This document shows, piece after piece, positions 10,704-20,879 of a stretch of 64,000 nt of DNA. Source of the DNA: Aurelia coerulea (Eukaryota > Cnidaria > Scyphozoa > Semaeostomeae > Ulmaridae); assembly GCA_039566865.1 (NCBI GenBank), contig CM076947.1, forward strand, positions 5,339,501 to 5,403,500. The letters run 5' to 3'. How positions within the stretch are numbered: position 1 is the first letter of the stretch; every line of letters starts with the position of its first letter. The position numbers were made by a program, and so were the translations under genes. The notes beneath the pieces are model-generated. The model saw nothing but the letters and a program-made list of their open reading frames with translations, searched no databases and was not told the DNA's origin.

Positions 10704-12145
10704 CGTATGTTATAAAAGTTAAAATCGCCTGAAATCGCCTGAAACCACCTGAAATCACCTAAAATCACCTGAAACCACCTGAAATCATCTGCAAATCATC
10801 TGAAACCGCCTGCAAATCATCTGCAAATCACCTGCAATCGCCTGTCATTGTTTTGATGAATGGGAAAAAGTCTTACTGTCTTCAATTTTGATCATTAACA
10901 CCTAAAAAGGCAAACAATCCTACTGGTGTGATCGGTAGTTCTTAGGTCTCGCGCCTTTTGTCTCATTCAAATTGCTTTGTGATTGAAGTTTCTCAGAATA
11001 AGAAAATCATTTGAAATTTTTAAAAGCTAAGCTTGTAAAATAGGCTGTATCTGCAAATCCATTAATGTTTATTTACTAATTGTACATTTACCGGCCTGTA
11101 TGTTTCAGCCTCATTATAAAGATGAAACGATGGAACCAACACCATCCCATCTATTCCCAAAAGGGACATTCATATACTTTGCCATATTCCTTCCATTTTC
11201 AATGCAAGTTGGCATCATTCTATCGAACCAAAATCTCGTTCATCTTTTTGAAAAATTCTTTGTTTTAAAGAAAAATCTCTGAAAATCCCAACAAAAACTT
11301 GTACCCTTTTTGAATGAGTGATAGACCCCTTGCAGCTGATACAAGAAAGAAGAGGGACCAAACTCAGAGCCTTCAGCAGCCATGATTTGCTCTTTTTGCT
11401 TTACTCTTGTGTCATCAAACCAAAGATAATGAGAACGATTTGTTACGGTCAATATAAATGAGACTCCGGTAATCAAAGCAATGTGATTGGTTGTTTCAGA
11501 AAGGCAATTCAAAGGAAAGGAAAAACAAGACTACGTGATTGGTTGCTTTTGAAGGTATGCTTTCAAAGGTTACCATACGAACAGGATTTGTAAGCGATAT
11601 GATTGGCTGATCTGAAACAATCCAGCTAGAGGCAATGATATGAACAGGTGTGCAAACAAAGAGTGCTGTTCATATCAAGGATGGAGTAAATGTATAGTGG
11701 GTCTATCAACGAAAACCCATTCATGAAACCATTGTATAAGAACAATTTAATTGCAATCAAGGTGCTGCTGGTTGTCGCTGCAAAGCAAAGTAGTGATAAT
11801 CTTTGACACTAAGGTGTGATAACCTTTGACAGATAGGGAATTTAGGAATCTCAAGTAAACTGTCAGGTACTAAAACACCGAAACCGCATGAGACCTAAGA
11901 ACTACCGATCACACCAGTAGGATTATTTGCCTTTTTAGGTGTTAATGATCAAAATTGAAGACAATAAGACTTTTTCCCATTCATCAAAACAATGACAGGC
12001 GATTGCAGGTGATGTACAGGTGGTTTCAGATGATTTGCAGATGATTTCAGGTGGTTTCAGGTGATTTCAGATGATTTCAGGTGATTTCAGGTGGTTTCAG
12101 GTGATTTCAGGTGGTTTCAGGTGATTTTAACTTTTATAACATACG
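10704..12145. mobile_element. Foldback element with minisatellite-bearing arms and a 9-bp target duplication
   Basis: The ends CGTATGTTATAAAAG and CTTTTATAACATACG are exact inverted repeats. They are bordered by CACATTACA on both sides (10695-10703 and 12147-12155; one extra G on the right). The arms run inward about 260 bp: first an array of ~10-bp units (CACCTGAAAT and variants), then a unique part including GTGTGATCGGTAGTTCTTAGG. The middle (~10975-11880) encodes nothing I recognise. A 9-bp duplication with long terminal repeats points to the Mutator/MULE group, non-autonomous. Confidence 0.75.
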
Positions 12146-12179
12146 GCACATTACAAAATACCATCAACTTCTTGTAATT

Positions 12180-12910
12180 TGGGAAAAATATCCAAAGTGA
12201 CCTATAAACACAAATTCATTTGGGTTTATGGTGTTTAGAAGAGTCTTTCTTATTTAGTGTAAGCATTCAAGGCATTCAAAAGACAAAAACCTTTCCCCAA
12301 GGGGGCTTCAGGGTTTCATGGATTGCTTTTCGGGTTTTAAGTTTAAATCGTAACAAACGGTCCATAAGAAGGCTTTTTGTTATCTATAAATGCCTTGAAT
12401 GCTTACACTAAACAAGAAAGACTCTTCTAAACACAATAACCTTAACTGAATTTGCGTTTAGTTACCGGTTATAGGCCACTTTGGATATTTTTCGCAAATA
12501 ACAAATAGTTGATGGCATTTTGTAATTTGGGAAAAATCAACAAACGGTCCATCAGAAGGCTTTTTGTTATCTTTTGAGGCTTGAATGCTTACACTAAATA
12601 AGAAAGACTCTTCTAAACACAATAACCTTTACTGAATTTGCGTTTAGTTACCGTTTATAGGCCACTTTGGATATTTTTCGCAATTTACAAAAAGTTGATG
12701 GTATTTTGTAATTTGCCAAAATACAGAACACTTTTTGTTATCTTTTGAGGCTTGAATTCTTACACTAAATAAGAAAGACTCTTCTAAATACAATAACCTC
12801 AACTGAATTTCCGTTTAGTTACCGTTTATAGGCAACTTTGGATATTTTTCGCAAATTACAAAAAGTTCATGGTATTTTGTAATTTGCGAAAAATCAGCAA
12901 ACGGTCCATA
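12180..12910. repeat. Satellite-like ~185-bp tandem repeat, with an inverted partial copy
   Basis: The unit beginning AAACGGTCCATAAGAAGGC recurs at about 12352 and 12541. Degraded copies start near 12728 and 12895. Each holds CTTACACTAAATAAGAAAGA and TTTGGATATTTTTCGCAA. A partial copy in the other orientation occupies 12180-12290. The array stops at the left end of the piggyBac element. Confidence 0.75.
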
Positions 12911-13040
12911 ACCCCTTCAGTCACAGGCAGCCAATTCTCCCATAAAAATTATGACATTGAAATATAGGATGTCTTTTGATGACAATAAACAGAAAAAGGA
13001 ACAATTTCAAATTTATGAGATTAAATATGCAAATTAGCAA

Positions 13041-13060
13041 GTGTGTACAATTGTACACAT
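13041..13060. promoter_or_regulatory. Subterminal palindrome GTGTACAATTGTACAC of the piggyBac element (left)
   Basis: A 16-bp perfect palindrome 130 bp inside the left terminus. The same word occurs at 16143-16158 and 15792-15807. The repeated placement near both termini suggests a transposase-binding site. Confidence 0.55.
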
Positions 13061-13292
13061 CATGACTCATTGAAGTAAAGAGTAAGTATATGAACTGGGC
13101 ATAGACTGCGATAAACTACATAATATGCAAACATTAGGGTCAACCTGATAATCCAATCTTCTTTCCGACTATACTGTACTTAAGAATAGGGTAACATCAC
13201 ACATCAAACACATGTTCTTATCAAATATGCAATTGGAAGGTAAATCAAACAATAACAAATTGATGTTCTTCAAAGATTTTATCATCTAAGTT

Positions 13293-15997
13293 CTATAATA
13301 GTTTCTTCTTTACATGAAATGCCTTGAAGCAATTTCTCTCCTTCATCAAGCAAAGGAAAACATTACATTTAGTGCATTTTATCCTGCTTCTTCCTGTGCA
13401 CTTGTCCATTTTGCAGCGTTGGCCAAGACCGTCCTGATGCTCCGGCCAGTGCTGCACACCATCATATCTCACTTCTGGAATGGGTCGCACTGCAGGAACA
13501 CTTCGCTTTTCAGGTGGTGCACCCTCTTGGAGATCCGGTGAACTAGATTTTCTTGGTCTGCCTGGTCTCTTGTCTGCTTCTGCTTTTATGAGTGTTTCTG
13601 CAACGATACTGCGAAACTGAAGAAGATCGTAAATCTTCCTTGGTGATGTTCCAATCCGCTGTTGCGCCTCTCGATACTCTAACCAGGAATTAGCAAGTGC
13701 TAAATCCATAAAATGAAAGATTATTCTCACAGGCCATTTCTTTGTTTTTGCATGAATCCTATAAAGAGCTATCAAAAAATCAAGCTTGTCAACACCACCC
13801 ATAAACTCATTGTAGATCTTCACAATCTCTGGCCTGTTTACTTCAAGATGAACTTTCTCAGCTTGACTCCATCTTCGGACTTTATCGCATGTTCCAATGC
13901 TCACAAAACTTGAGGCAAGCTGCACAATGCCATTATCACACCAGCGCACAACCGTCAAGTCCCCTTCTTTTGATGTACGGCAATCCATTGCTCCACGGCC
14001 TTCCTTTTTCAGCTCATTTTTTGACTTCATGATGCAGCCTTGCATACGGTTTGCTTTTATCACCCCAAGAGATAAGATCCCATGCTTCTGGAGCTCTCGT
14101 ATGAGTGGAAACCCAGTAAAGTAATTATCAAAACATACCTTATAATTGCTAAACCTGGGTATATTCTCAGCAAGTCGCAAAACAACTGATGCACCAAGAC
14201 CAAGACTCTTGTGCTCCTCAGAAATACCAGTCCCTTTCCCTTGGTACAATTCAAAATCGTGGGCTTTACCGGACTTTCCACAAATGACAAAATTCTTAAT
14301 GCCAACAGGATTTGGTTTATTCTTCACAAATTGCTTTGCAGGTGCACGTCCTGTGAATGGAATCATCTGCTCATCAACACTGTTGTATTCTTCCGGCTGA
14401 AGCTCTAAACATCGTTTGCGAACAGCTTTTACAACTGGATCAACTTTCCAAAATCTATTAGTGTTTCCTGGAGGTGGCTCTCTTTGTGAGACAACATGAA
14501 GATTGTTGCGGAGTTTGAAGAATCTAGAAAGACAACAAAAATTCCTGAGAATGGTCCTTTTTAAAATTCCCAATTAATCACCTGCTAAAGGTGCTAAACA
14601 AAGAATATCCTGCAGTGCAACAGAACTCTGTGATATATTTTTTTGGTCCAAATCATCATTGGAAGATATGCGAGAACAAGACAAGTTCTGAGATAACGCA
14701 AGTACATAAATAAAAAAAAAAAAACTCAGTTACCTTACAACTTTCTACCAATCAAAGATTTGAGTGTTCACTGATCACTTTTGGTTTACTAGTTGACAAA
14801 ATAGCAAAAGAAAAATTGAAATTCATGCTGAATCTGTATCAATTCTATGATTTTTGATAAATCATAACATATCCAAAACCCTGAAAATAATTCTTTTTTA
14901 GACGGTCAATAACCAAAAATAATTTAATCACCTGTTTACTGGCATTGCATCAGCTATTGATGGTATTCTAGTAACTGATCCCCAGTACATTTTCACCCTT
15001 GGAAGATGAAAATTTCCCATCAATATATTTATGCCAAGGAACTTCCTAATTTCAGTCACATTTGTTTGCAAGGAACGTCCATTAGCAAGAACACCATATA
15101 TATTTGTTTCCTGGGACATCTTTTCTATAAGATCTTCTGTGAAGTATCCCTTGAAATAGTCAATGGGCATCTTCTCTCCTTCTGAATCTTTGTTAGCATA
15201 ATCTACTCTGTTGATTGTGATATCTGGTGGTTGAAATTGTTTAGCTCTCCATTCAATTCTTGCTGTTTCAGCCTTCCTCTTATCTCCAGCTTCTATGCCA
15301 TCATCAATGTCTTCAGCAACACTATCCAACACTTCGAAACCTACTTCCTTGTTTTCATCATAATCGTCATCACCAAATTCATCATCAGAAACATCAATGT
15401 CTGAATCATCAAGCATTTCCAGACATTGTTGTAAACTAAACCTTTTCTTGCCTGAAACAAAGTAAACAATTTGTTAAATGCAATAAATTCAGTTTATATA
15501 TAGATTACTACATCAACCTTGAACTGGCAATATTGTGTAAATGTTGACAAGGTGCCTTGATGCCAACATACTTCAAACACAGTACCCTCCTCTTTCCTAA
15601 AAAATATCTTTTTTATTCAAAAATTCATGAAATTACACATCATCTGCCTTCATTAAACGTTCCTTCAATTTTCAAAACCCTTTCAGAGTAATCATACTCA
15701 TAGCTTTAGTTAATATTAGATGAAAACAAACCAAATCAAGAATCAAATCAAATTTAGGCCCATATGCATTCAATCCTGTTTGAGTCACACTGTGTACAAT
15801 TGTACACACCCACTTTTGAAAAATTACTGTGGCCTAGACATTTGAGGGAATCTAACCAGTTATCCATTGTTAGTCAGACCAAGGCAAGATTGCTACACTA
15901 CACATGTTTATTTGTCATTAGTTAATGCCTGGCATTAGTCAGAGTACTAGGAATTTCAGGACTCACCTCTTCGTTTGTCAGCACCAGAGTCGGCCAT
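13293..15997 (-). CDS. piggyBac-like transposase (DDE_Tnp_1_7), 3 exons, 593 aa
   Basis: The exons on the minus strand are 15967-15997, 14932-15451 and 13293-14523. Donors are GTGAGT and GTGATT; acceptors are TTTCAG and TTCTAG. Together they give 1782 nt, exactly 594 codons with the stop. The N-terminus is acidic (DDSDIDVSDDEFGDDDYDEN), as usual in this family. The catalytic aspartates are visible: D234 in SVDEQMIPF, D316 in VCFDNYFTG and D429 in MGGVDKLD. The last ~50 residues form the cysteine-rich domain (CKMDKC..., IKCTKC, FLCL, RNCF) used for DNA binding. Nothing is missing, so an active enzyme is possible. It would cut at the element ends and insert at TTAA. The start ATG at 15997 is the only one giving this joined frame. 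Confidence 0.88.
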
Positions 15998-16140
15998 CTT
16001 GTTTTTTCTTGAGAAACTTCAAAAGAGGCTGTTCAAAAATGTCATACTCCGTAAGTAGTTGGACTTTGATCATCAAATGCCGGACACCATTCAGAACATC
16101 CAAAGCAAGCTTTACTGACTGCTGAGGTTCTTGAGAAATA

Positions 16141-16160
16141 TGTGTGTACAATTGTACACA
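16141..16160. promoter_or_regulatory. Subterminal palindrome of the piggyBac element (right)
   Basis: The same palindrome as on the left (TGTGTACAATTGTACACA), 15 bp from the right terminus. It also lies upstream of exon 1, so it could affect expression as well as transposition. Confidence 0.55.
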
Positions 16161-16175
16161 AGGTGACCGAAGGGG

Positions 16176-16505
16176 ATACACATGACACTGTAGCTGTCTA
16201 CCTCTTTCAGAAACACCTGATAGACCACATCAAATTTAATTTTCAATGTGTACAGAAAGTGATACACTTCTCTGATGGCTGTGGTGGACAGTATAAAATT
16301 TGAAAACTTCCTAAACCTTTGCTCTCATCAAAGTGATGTTGGAGTTCAAGCAGAGTGGCATTATTTTTGCAACAAGCCATGGCAAGGAACCACCTGATGG
16401 CATCAAAGTCACAATTAAACGGGAAGCAACAAGGGCCAGCCTACAGCACCCTTATCATGACCAAATTTTAATGCCACAAAGACTGTTTGAGAATGTTTCA
16501 GAATG
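16176..16505 (+). pseudogene. Orphan cnidarian-type repeat gene, 5' part (frameshifted)
   Basis: The plus strand, with two frameshifts and a stop, reads HDTVAVYLFQKHL, then KVIHFSDGCGGQYK, NLCSHQSDVGVQAEWHYF, ATSHGKEPPDGI and TRASLQHPYHDQILMP. I recall 'FSDG...QYKN...EWhfFATSHGK.pcDG' as a recurrent family in cnidarian and other invertebrate genomes, without an assigned function. It begins at the piggyBac right end. It stops where a LINE fragment begins (16503) and resumes at about 17626. Confidence 0.55.
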
Positions 16506-17579
16506 ATTCGACTACTATTGTCTAACACTACTCTTAAAATCAAATTAAACAACGTCAATACGGAACCTTTTGAAAGCAACATTGGCTCACCCCAAGGAGA
16601 TGCACTGAGTGGTACATTATTTAACATTTATTTTGAACATGCTTTAAGCAAGGTAAGAACCTTTTTCAATGTTGACGAAACACTAACTTTCCCACAAGAA
16701 GCCATTTATGCTGATGATGCAGACTTTATAACAACTGATAAGCAAAAACAAGAAGATCTGAAATCATACATCAAAGACATATTGTTAGAAGATAATCTGA
16801 AAGTCAATGAATCCAAAACAGAAGAGACAACACTTGAAAGAAAAATCAAAGTTCCTTACAGATGCGAAAAGACACAAGGAATCAATCTAAAGATCATAAA
16901 GCAAGATTGCGAAGAAAGATGGAGGGCGGTTAAAAAGTTAGGATCATTGTTGGGAGACGTCGAAGATGTGTCTAGAAGGAAGCAATTGGCAATTGTCGCT
17001 ATGAACAAATTAAACAATATTTGGATCAGAAAAGACAAAATAAAGCAAACTCTGAAAGTCAAGTTATACAAGTCCTTAGTCAAGCCAATTCTTCTCTACA
17101 ACTCTGGCACTTGGGGATTAACAAAGAAAGAAGAAGAAAATTTAAACTCTTTTCATAGACAACAACTAAGGAGGGTACTTAATGTTAAATACCCTGCACA
17201 CATAAGCAATGAACAAGTGTACAGGCAAACTGGCGAAGATGTCTTATCCCTGGAAGTGCTACGAAATAGATGGAAATTATTTGGACATGTTCTACGATCA
17301 CACCCAGAAACACCAGCGCAGAAAGCAATGAATTACTATTTTGAAAAATCAAATGCAAAGAAGTTTCGCGGAAGACCAGTAATTACATTGCCAGTTTCAT
17401 TACACAACGACATAATTATGCTGAAGAAACATAACACGTTCAAAAATAGATATAGCAGCATAACCCAGTTCAAATCGACAAATGATCTCGAAAGCTTAAG
17501 AACACTAGCGCAAGAGAGACAAACTTGGACAGCACTTGTTAACGACATTTATGTTGCTGCTAAAGCAGAAAAGAACTAA
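16503..17579 (+). pseudogene. Non-LTR retrotransposon reverse transcriptase, C-terminal 358 codons
   Basis: An open frame begins inside the RT core. It has GSPQGDALSG (the SPQG motif) and AIYADDADFI (the YADD active site), then a long C-terminal part with YKSLVKPILLYNSGTWGLT and a final RQTWTALVNDIYVAAKAE. The N-terminal part with the first aspartate motif, the endonuclease and ORF1 are absent, so this is a 5'-truncated copy. It interrupts the orphan pseudogene, whose sequence continues at 17626-17729. The clade is uncertain; it differs from the LINE at 53030. Confidence 0.8.
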
Positions 17580-17625
17580 TTTTAGTTTTTCTATGCGGAT
17601 ATAGCTATTATATATATACTGTTTG

Positions 17626-17729
17626 AGTTCATTCGATCAAACCTGCATGGTGTCAATGCCAAATTTGTGACAGGAAATGACTGGAATGTAGAGGAGGAAT
17701 TCATTTCTCCAGGAATTCAAGAAAGGTAG
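17626..17729 (+). pseudogene. Orphan cnidarian-type repeat gene, 3' part
   Basis: Reads IRSNLHGVNAKFVTGNDW followed by NVEEEFISPGIQER and a stop. It continues the pseudogene left at about 16503, on the far side of the LINE insertion. Confidence 0.5.
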
Positions 17730-17745
17730 GGTAGGGCATTCCCCT

Positions 17746-17830
17746 AGGGTCCAGCGTTATTAGACTCTTCAAATCTAAGAAGTCCTTCAAGTCCGTTAGA
17801 GTCCAGCGTTATTAGATTCTTTAAATCTTT
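17746..17830 (+). repeat. Short direct duplication
   Basis: GTCCAGCGTTATTAGACTCT occurs twice about 61 bp apart (17750 and 17811), each followed by AAATCT. The following 17830-19010 shows no gene I can support. There is one small duplication (GATGCGCCAGAATTTA near 18177 and 18208) and a possible LTR-like start (TGTTAGGCCTG at 18564). Confidence 0.5.
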
Positions 17831-19612
17831 TGTTGAAAGTTTTTTTAGAAGTGACTTTGAAATTGAAGCTTGATTTTGTTAAATTTGTGTTATTATGTAA
17901 AGAATCTATTCCTGATGAGAAATATCGATTTGGAGGCAAAGAATTAGAGTAATACACAACTGTAAGCGTGATGATGATGGCAATGGCATGAGTTTAAAGT
18001 ATTCTAGATTGAACATTCAAATTGCTAAATCATACGAGAATATTTCTAAGAAAATGGGTTGAGTAAGTGTTGCGTTTTCTCATCACAGACATCACAATCA
18101 TACATAAATAGTGTTTTTCATGAGTGATAGATTAGTTCACTATTTCCTTCGCAATCTCAGTACCCTGAACATTCAGATGCGCCAGAATTTACTTTAGAAT
18201 AAGCTAGATGCGCCAGAATTTATTTTAGAATGAGCTTCCCCGCGCCAAAATCAACAAATGCAAACTGGATGGCAATCATGTAGAGACAGTTCCAGAAACA
18301 AACCTTTGACTACAGCTGATTATACAACTTCAGCAATGCCCAGAGAGGAAGAAAAGTATGTAGTAAAGTAGGACGTGGCTGTGACACTGCTGCCCATTAT
18401 TTTATTTCAGCAGATATGGTGGCGTGATTTCGAAAGAGATGTTCAGTAAGTAGAACTTGAAGTTTGTTGTTGCGCTTTTGATTGCATTCAAGAATCTTTG
18501 GGTGGAGCTACTCAGTATCTTTGCAATATATGGAAAACGTCGAGAATGGCGGAAGCAGGCTGTTGTTAGGCCTGTGTCTTATATTCCAAGGCAATGTGAT
18601 GTTGTACTCGTTGACTTGCTGCGTAAACTGTTGTTTAAATGTTAAAGTATGTGCGTGAACACCGTTGAAGTTAGGGAACTCGTTCTCACAAAGTATGATA
18701 AAGTTGTATCACATTGACGAAAGCAAATTTTCTCAGTGGATGCGAACCAAAAATAGCCTACGGTTGTTTTTCTGTTTGCAATGCAAATGGAAGATACAAA
18801 AATTGATAAGTTTGAGAGCAAAACCAGAAAAAAACAAAAAGTGCTTTGACTGCCACTTACAACAGGGCTGCAACAAAAAATTTATTTTAACATTTTCTGG
18901 AATGGGAAAAGGAGAATTGTGACCCATTGCCCAAGCCCAAGCAAAGTAGGAAACGTACATTGTCAAGCGAAAATCTATCCAACATAGACTTAAATATCTT
19001 GAAAAAAAGCAAGGGTTACAACAAAGTTGTTGAACAAGATACAAGCCGAAATTGACAAAGAGCCTGATGACGTCGATTATAGAAGATTACGCTTGTTTGA
19101 AACAGATTTGAAAGAAAAAGCAACAACTTTATAAGAGTCTTGACGAAGAAATCTTTGAACTTACGATCGAACACGGAGATGACGATACATGTCAGAAGGA
19201 ATCCGAAGAGTCTGCTGAGTACAAAGAAAAGGTAGACTACAGTATTCTAACACTTGAAGATACGCTCAAGGAAACCCAAGAAGATGGATCTATTGCTTCG
19301 GGAAATTCGCAAGCCTCGACAAAGAAATCAGCGGCATCAAATGCATCGGAAATTTAAATTGAAGCGCCTCGAGGGAAAGTTTGATTTCTGTAGCCTCAGA
19401 CAACGGAGGACAGCCCCAAGCATCATCACGGAAGGTGAAATTGCCTAAACTTGAACTTAGGAAATTCAACGGGAAAATCGAAGACTGGCCTGAATTTTGG
19501 GACGGTTTCTGTAGTGCCATACATAATGACGGACAGTTGGCCAAGGTAGACAAATTTAAGTATCTTCGCAGTTACTTGGAAGGGCCAGCAAGAAGTGTAA
19601 TAAAAGGGTTTT

Positions 19613-20073
19613 TTTTTTTTTTTTTTTTATATAATCAATTAAAATATAACAAACTCAACAAGTACATCTACTGTGCCTATCATGGCGGGAGTAGACACTA
19701 GGTCATCGGAGTTCCCACCATGAAAGGCACTTACAATTCAAAAATTACAACATACTAAAAGAAAGAACAACAAACTAAAAAAAAAAGTTTATGTCTGTCT
19801 CACATTTGATGTCAGGCAATGACATCAAACATTTTATAATTTTTTGGGAGAAAATAGATGCAATGCAATGAACAGAGGGCCCCACGCGCGGACAAACAGC
19901 CGCCGCCCCTCGCCACATGTGCCACCCCCACCGGGATAACACATGAAACTAAAGGGCAGCAGCCGCCCCCCCCACACAGCAGGACCCCATCCACTCACCA
20001 CCCTGCACCCGCACCCTAGGATAAAAAAATTTACAGTTGTCTATCGCCTAACATCAAATGAGAGACAGAATTT
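19613..20073 (-). mobile_element. SINE-like retroposon with A-tail and 3' hairpin (copy 1)
   Basis: Inserted in BEL gag on the minus strand. A poly-T run at the left is the A-tail, and the direct repeat AAAGGGTTTT borders both sides (19603-19612 and 20074-20083). Removing the insert and one repeat restores the gag frame (SVIKGF then SLTEVD). Next to the tail is a 58-base hairpin (19673-19730) shared in structure with copy 2 at 30391-30989. The middle is G/C-rich with no coding frame. I cannot say whether a tRNA or another RNA founded it. Confidence 0.8.
19673..19730 (-). ncRNA. Conserved 3' hairpin of the SINE-like element (copy 1)
   Basis: Two stacked stems in the minus-strand RNA: outer GUGCCU with AGGCAC, inner UCAUGGUGGGA with UCCCGCCAUGA. 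The loop contains GAUGACCUAGUGUCU. The second copy has different stem sequences that still pair, and nearly the same loop. Confidence 0.7.
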
Positions 20074-20879
20074 AAAGGGTTTTCACTCACAGAAGTCGAT
20101 TATGATGAAGCAGTTACATTGTTGAAAAAAAGATTTGCCAGGCCAGATGTAATCAGGATAACACATATCAACGAATTGATTAACCTAGCACCCGTGTTTA
20201 GCGAGAAAAATGTCCAACGCCTTCGGTCTTTTCACGATGAAACCAAGACTCATTTTCGCGCAATGGAGGCTCAGGGAGTTGAGAAGCTGTCATATTTGAG
20301 TGTTGTCGTGCCCATGTTGATGTCAAAAATACCGGAATCTTTGAGAAACAACATGATCAGATTCAATGAAAATCATATGGAATGGCTTCTCGACGACTTC
20401 CTAGTTGCCATGGAGAAAGAGCTGGCGGTATTAGAAGGACACGTGCCTATTTTGCAACTGGTAAAGCAGCAGAACAAATTCGAGCAGCAGAACAGTCTGA
20501 ATCGGCCTAGGCAGACAGGAATGGGAACAGCTTCAGCACTGTTGGCGGGAAAGAAGGAAGAAGACAAAAACTGTGCGTATTGTTCCAAGAATCACGAAGC
20601 AGAGAACTGTCAAGAAGTCAAGGACATCACAGAACGTAAGAATGTTCTTTTACGGCAGGCTAAATGTTTTTCTTGCTTGAAATCAGGCCACAGAGTATTT
20701 AAATGTAGGTCCCGCGTTGATTGTAGGCTATGTAAGAAGTCAGGCCATCATGTTCCCATTTGCCCCAGCCTTAGTGCCCCTAGTGCGGTGCAGCAAGCAC
20801 AGCCCAAGCCTAGTGCACCACCCCTTAATCCTAGTGCGACCTCCTGGGTTGGAAGTACTGACTCGTCAGAAAAAAAGTG

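Larger units (their letters stand above)
12912..16175 (-). mobile_element. piggyBac-family transposon, apparently complete
   Basis: The left end CCCCTTCAGTCAC and right end GTGACCGAAGGGG are inverted repeats with one mismatch. Between them one minus-strand gene for a piggyBac transposase is split into three exons with canonical splice sites and no disruption. The palindrome GTGTACAATTGTACAC lies near the left end (13043-13058), near the right end (16143-16158) and once inside (15792-15807). These look like subterminal transposase-binding repeats. The flanks are ATAA (left) and ATAC (right), not the usual TTAA pair. The left flank is satellite and the right flank a pseudogene, so one side may have been rearranged after insertion. 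Confidence 0.85.

Noticed and set aside
18457..19044. Open frames before BEL gag and a possible 5' LTR beginning TGTTAGGCCTG at 18564
   Set aside because: Without the 3' LTR in the window there is nothing to pair it with, and no convincing primer-binding site was seen.
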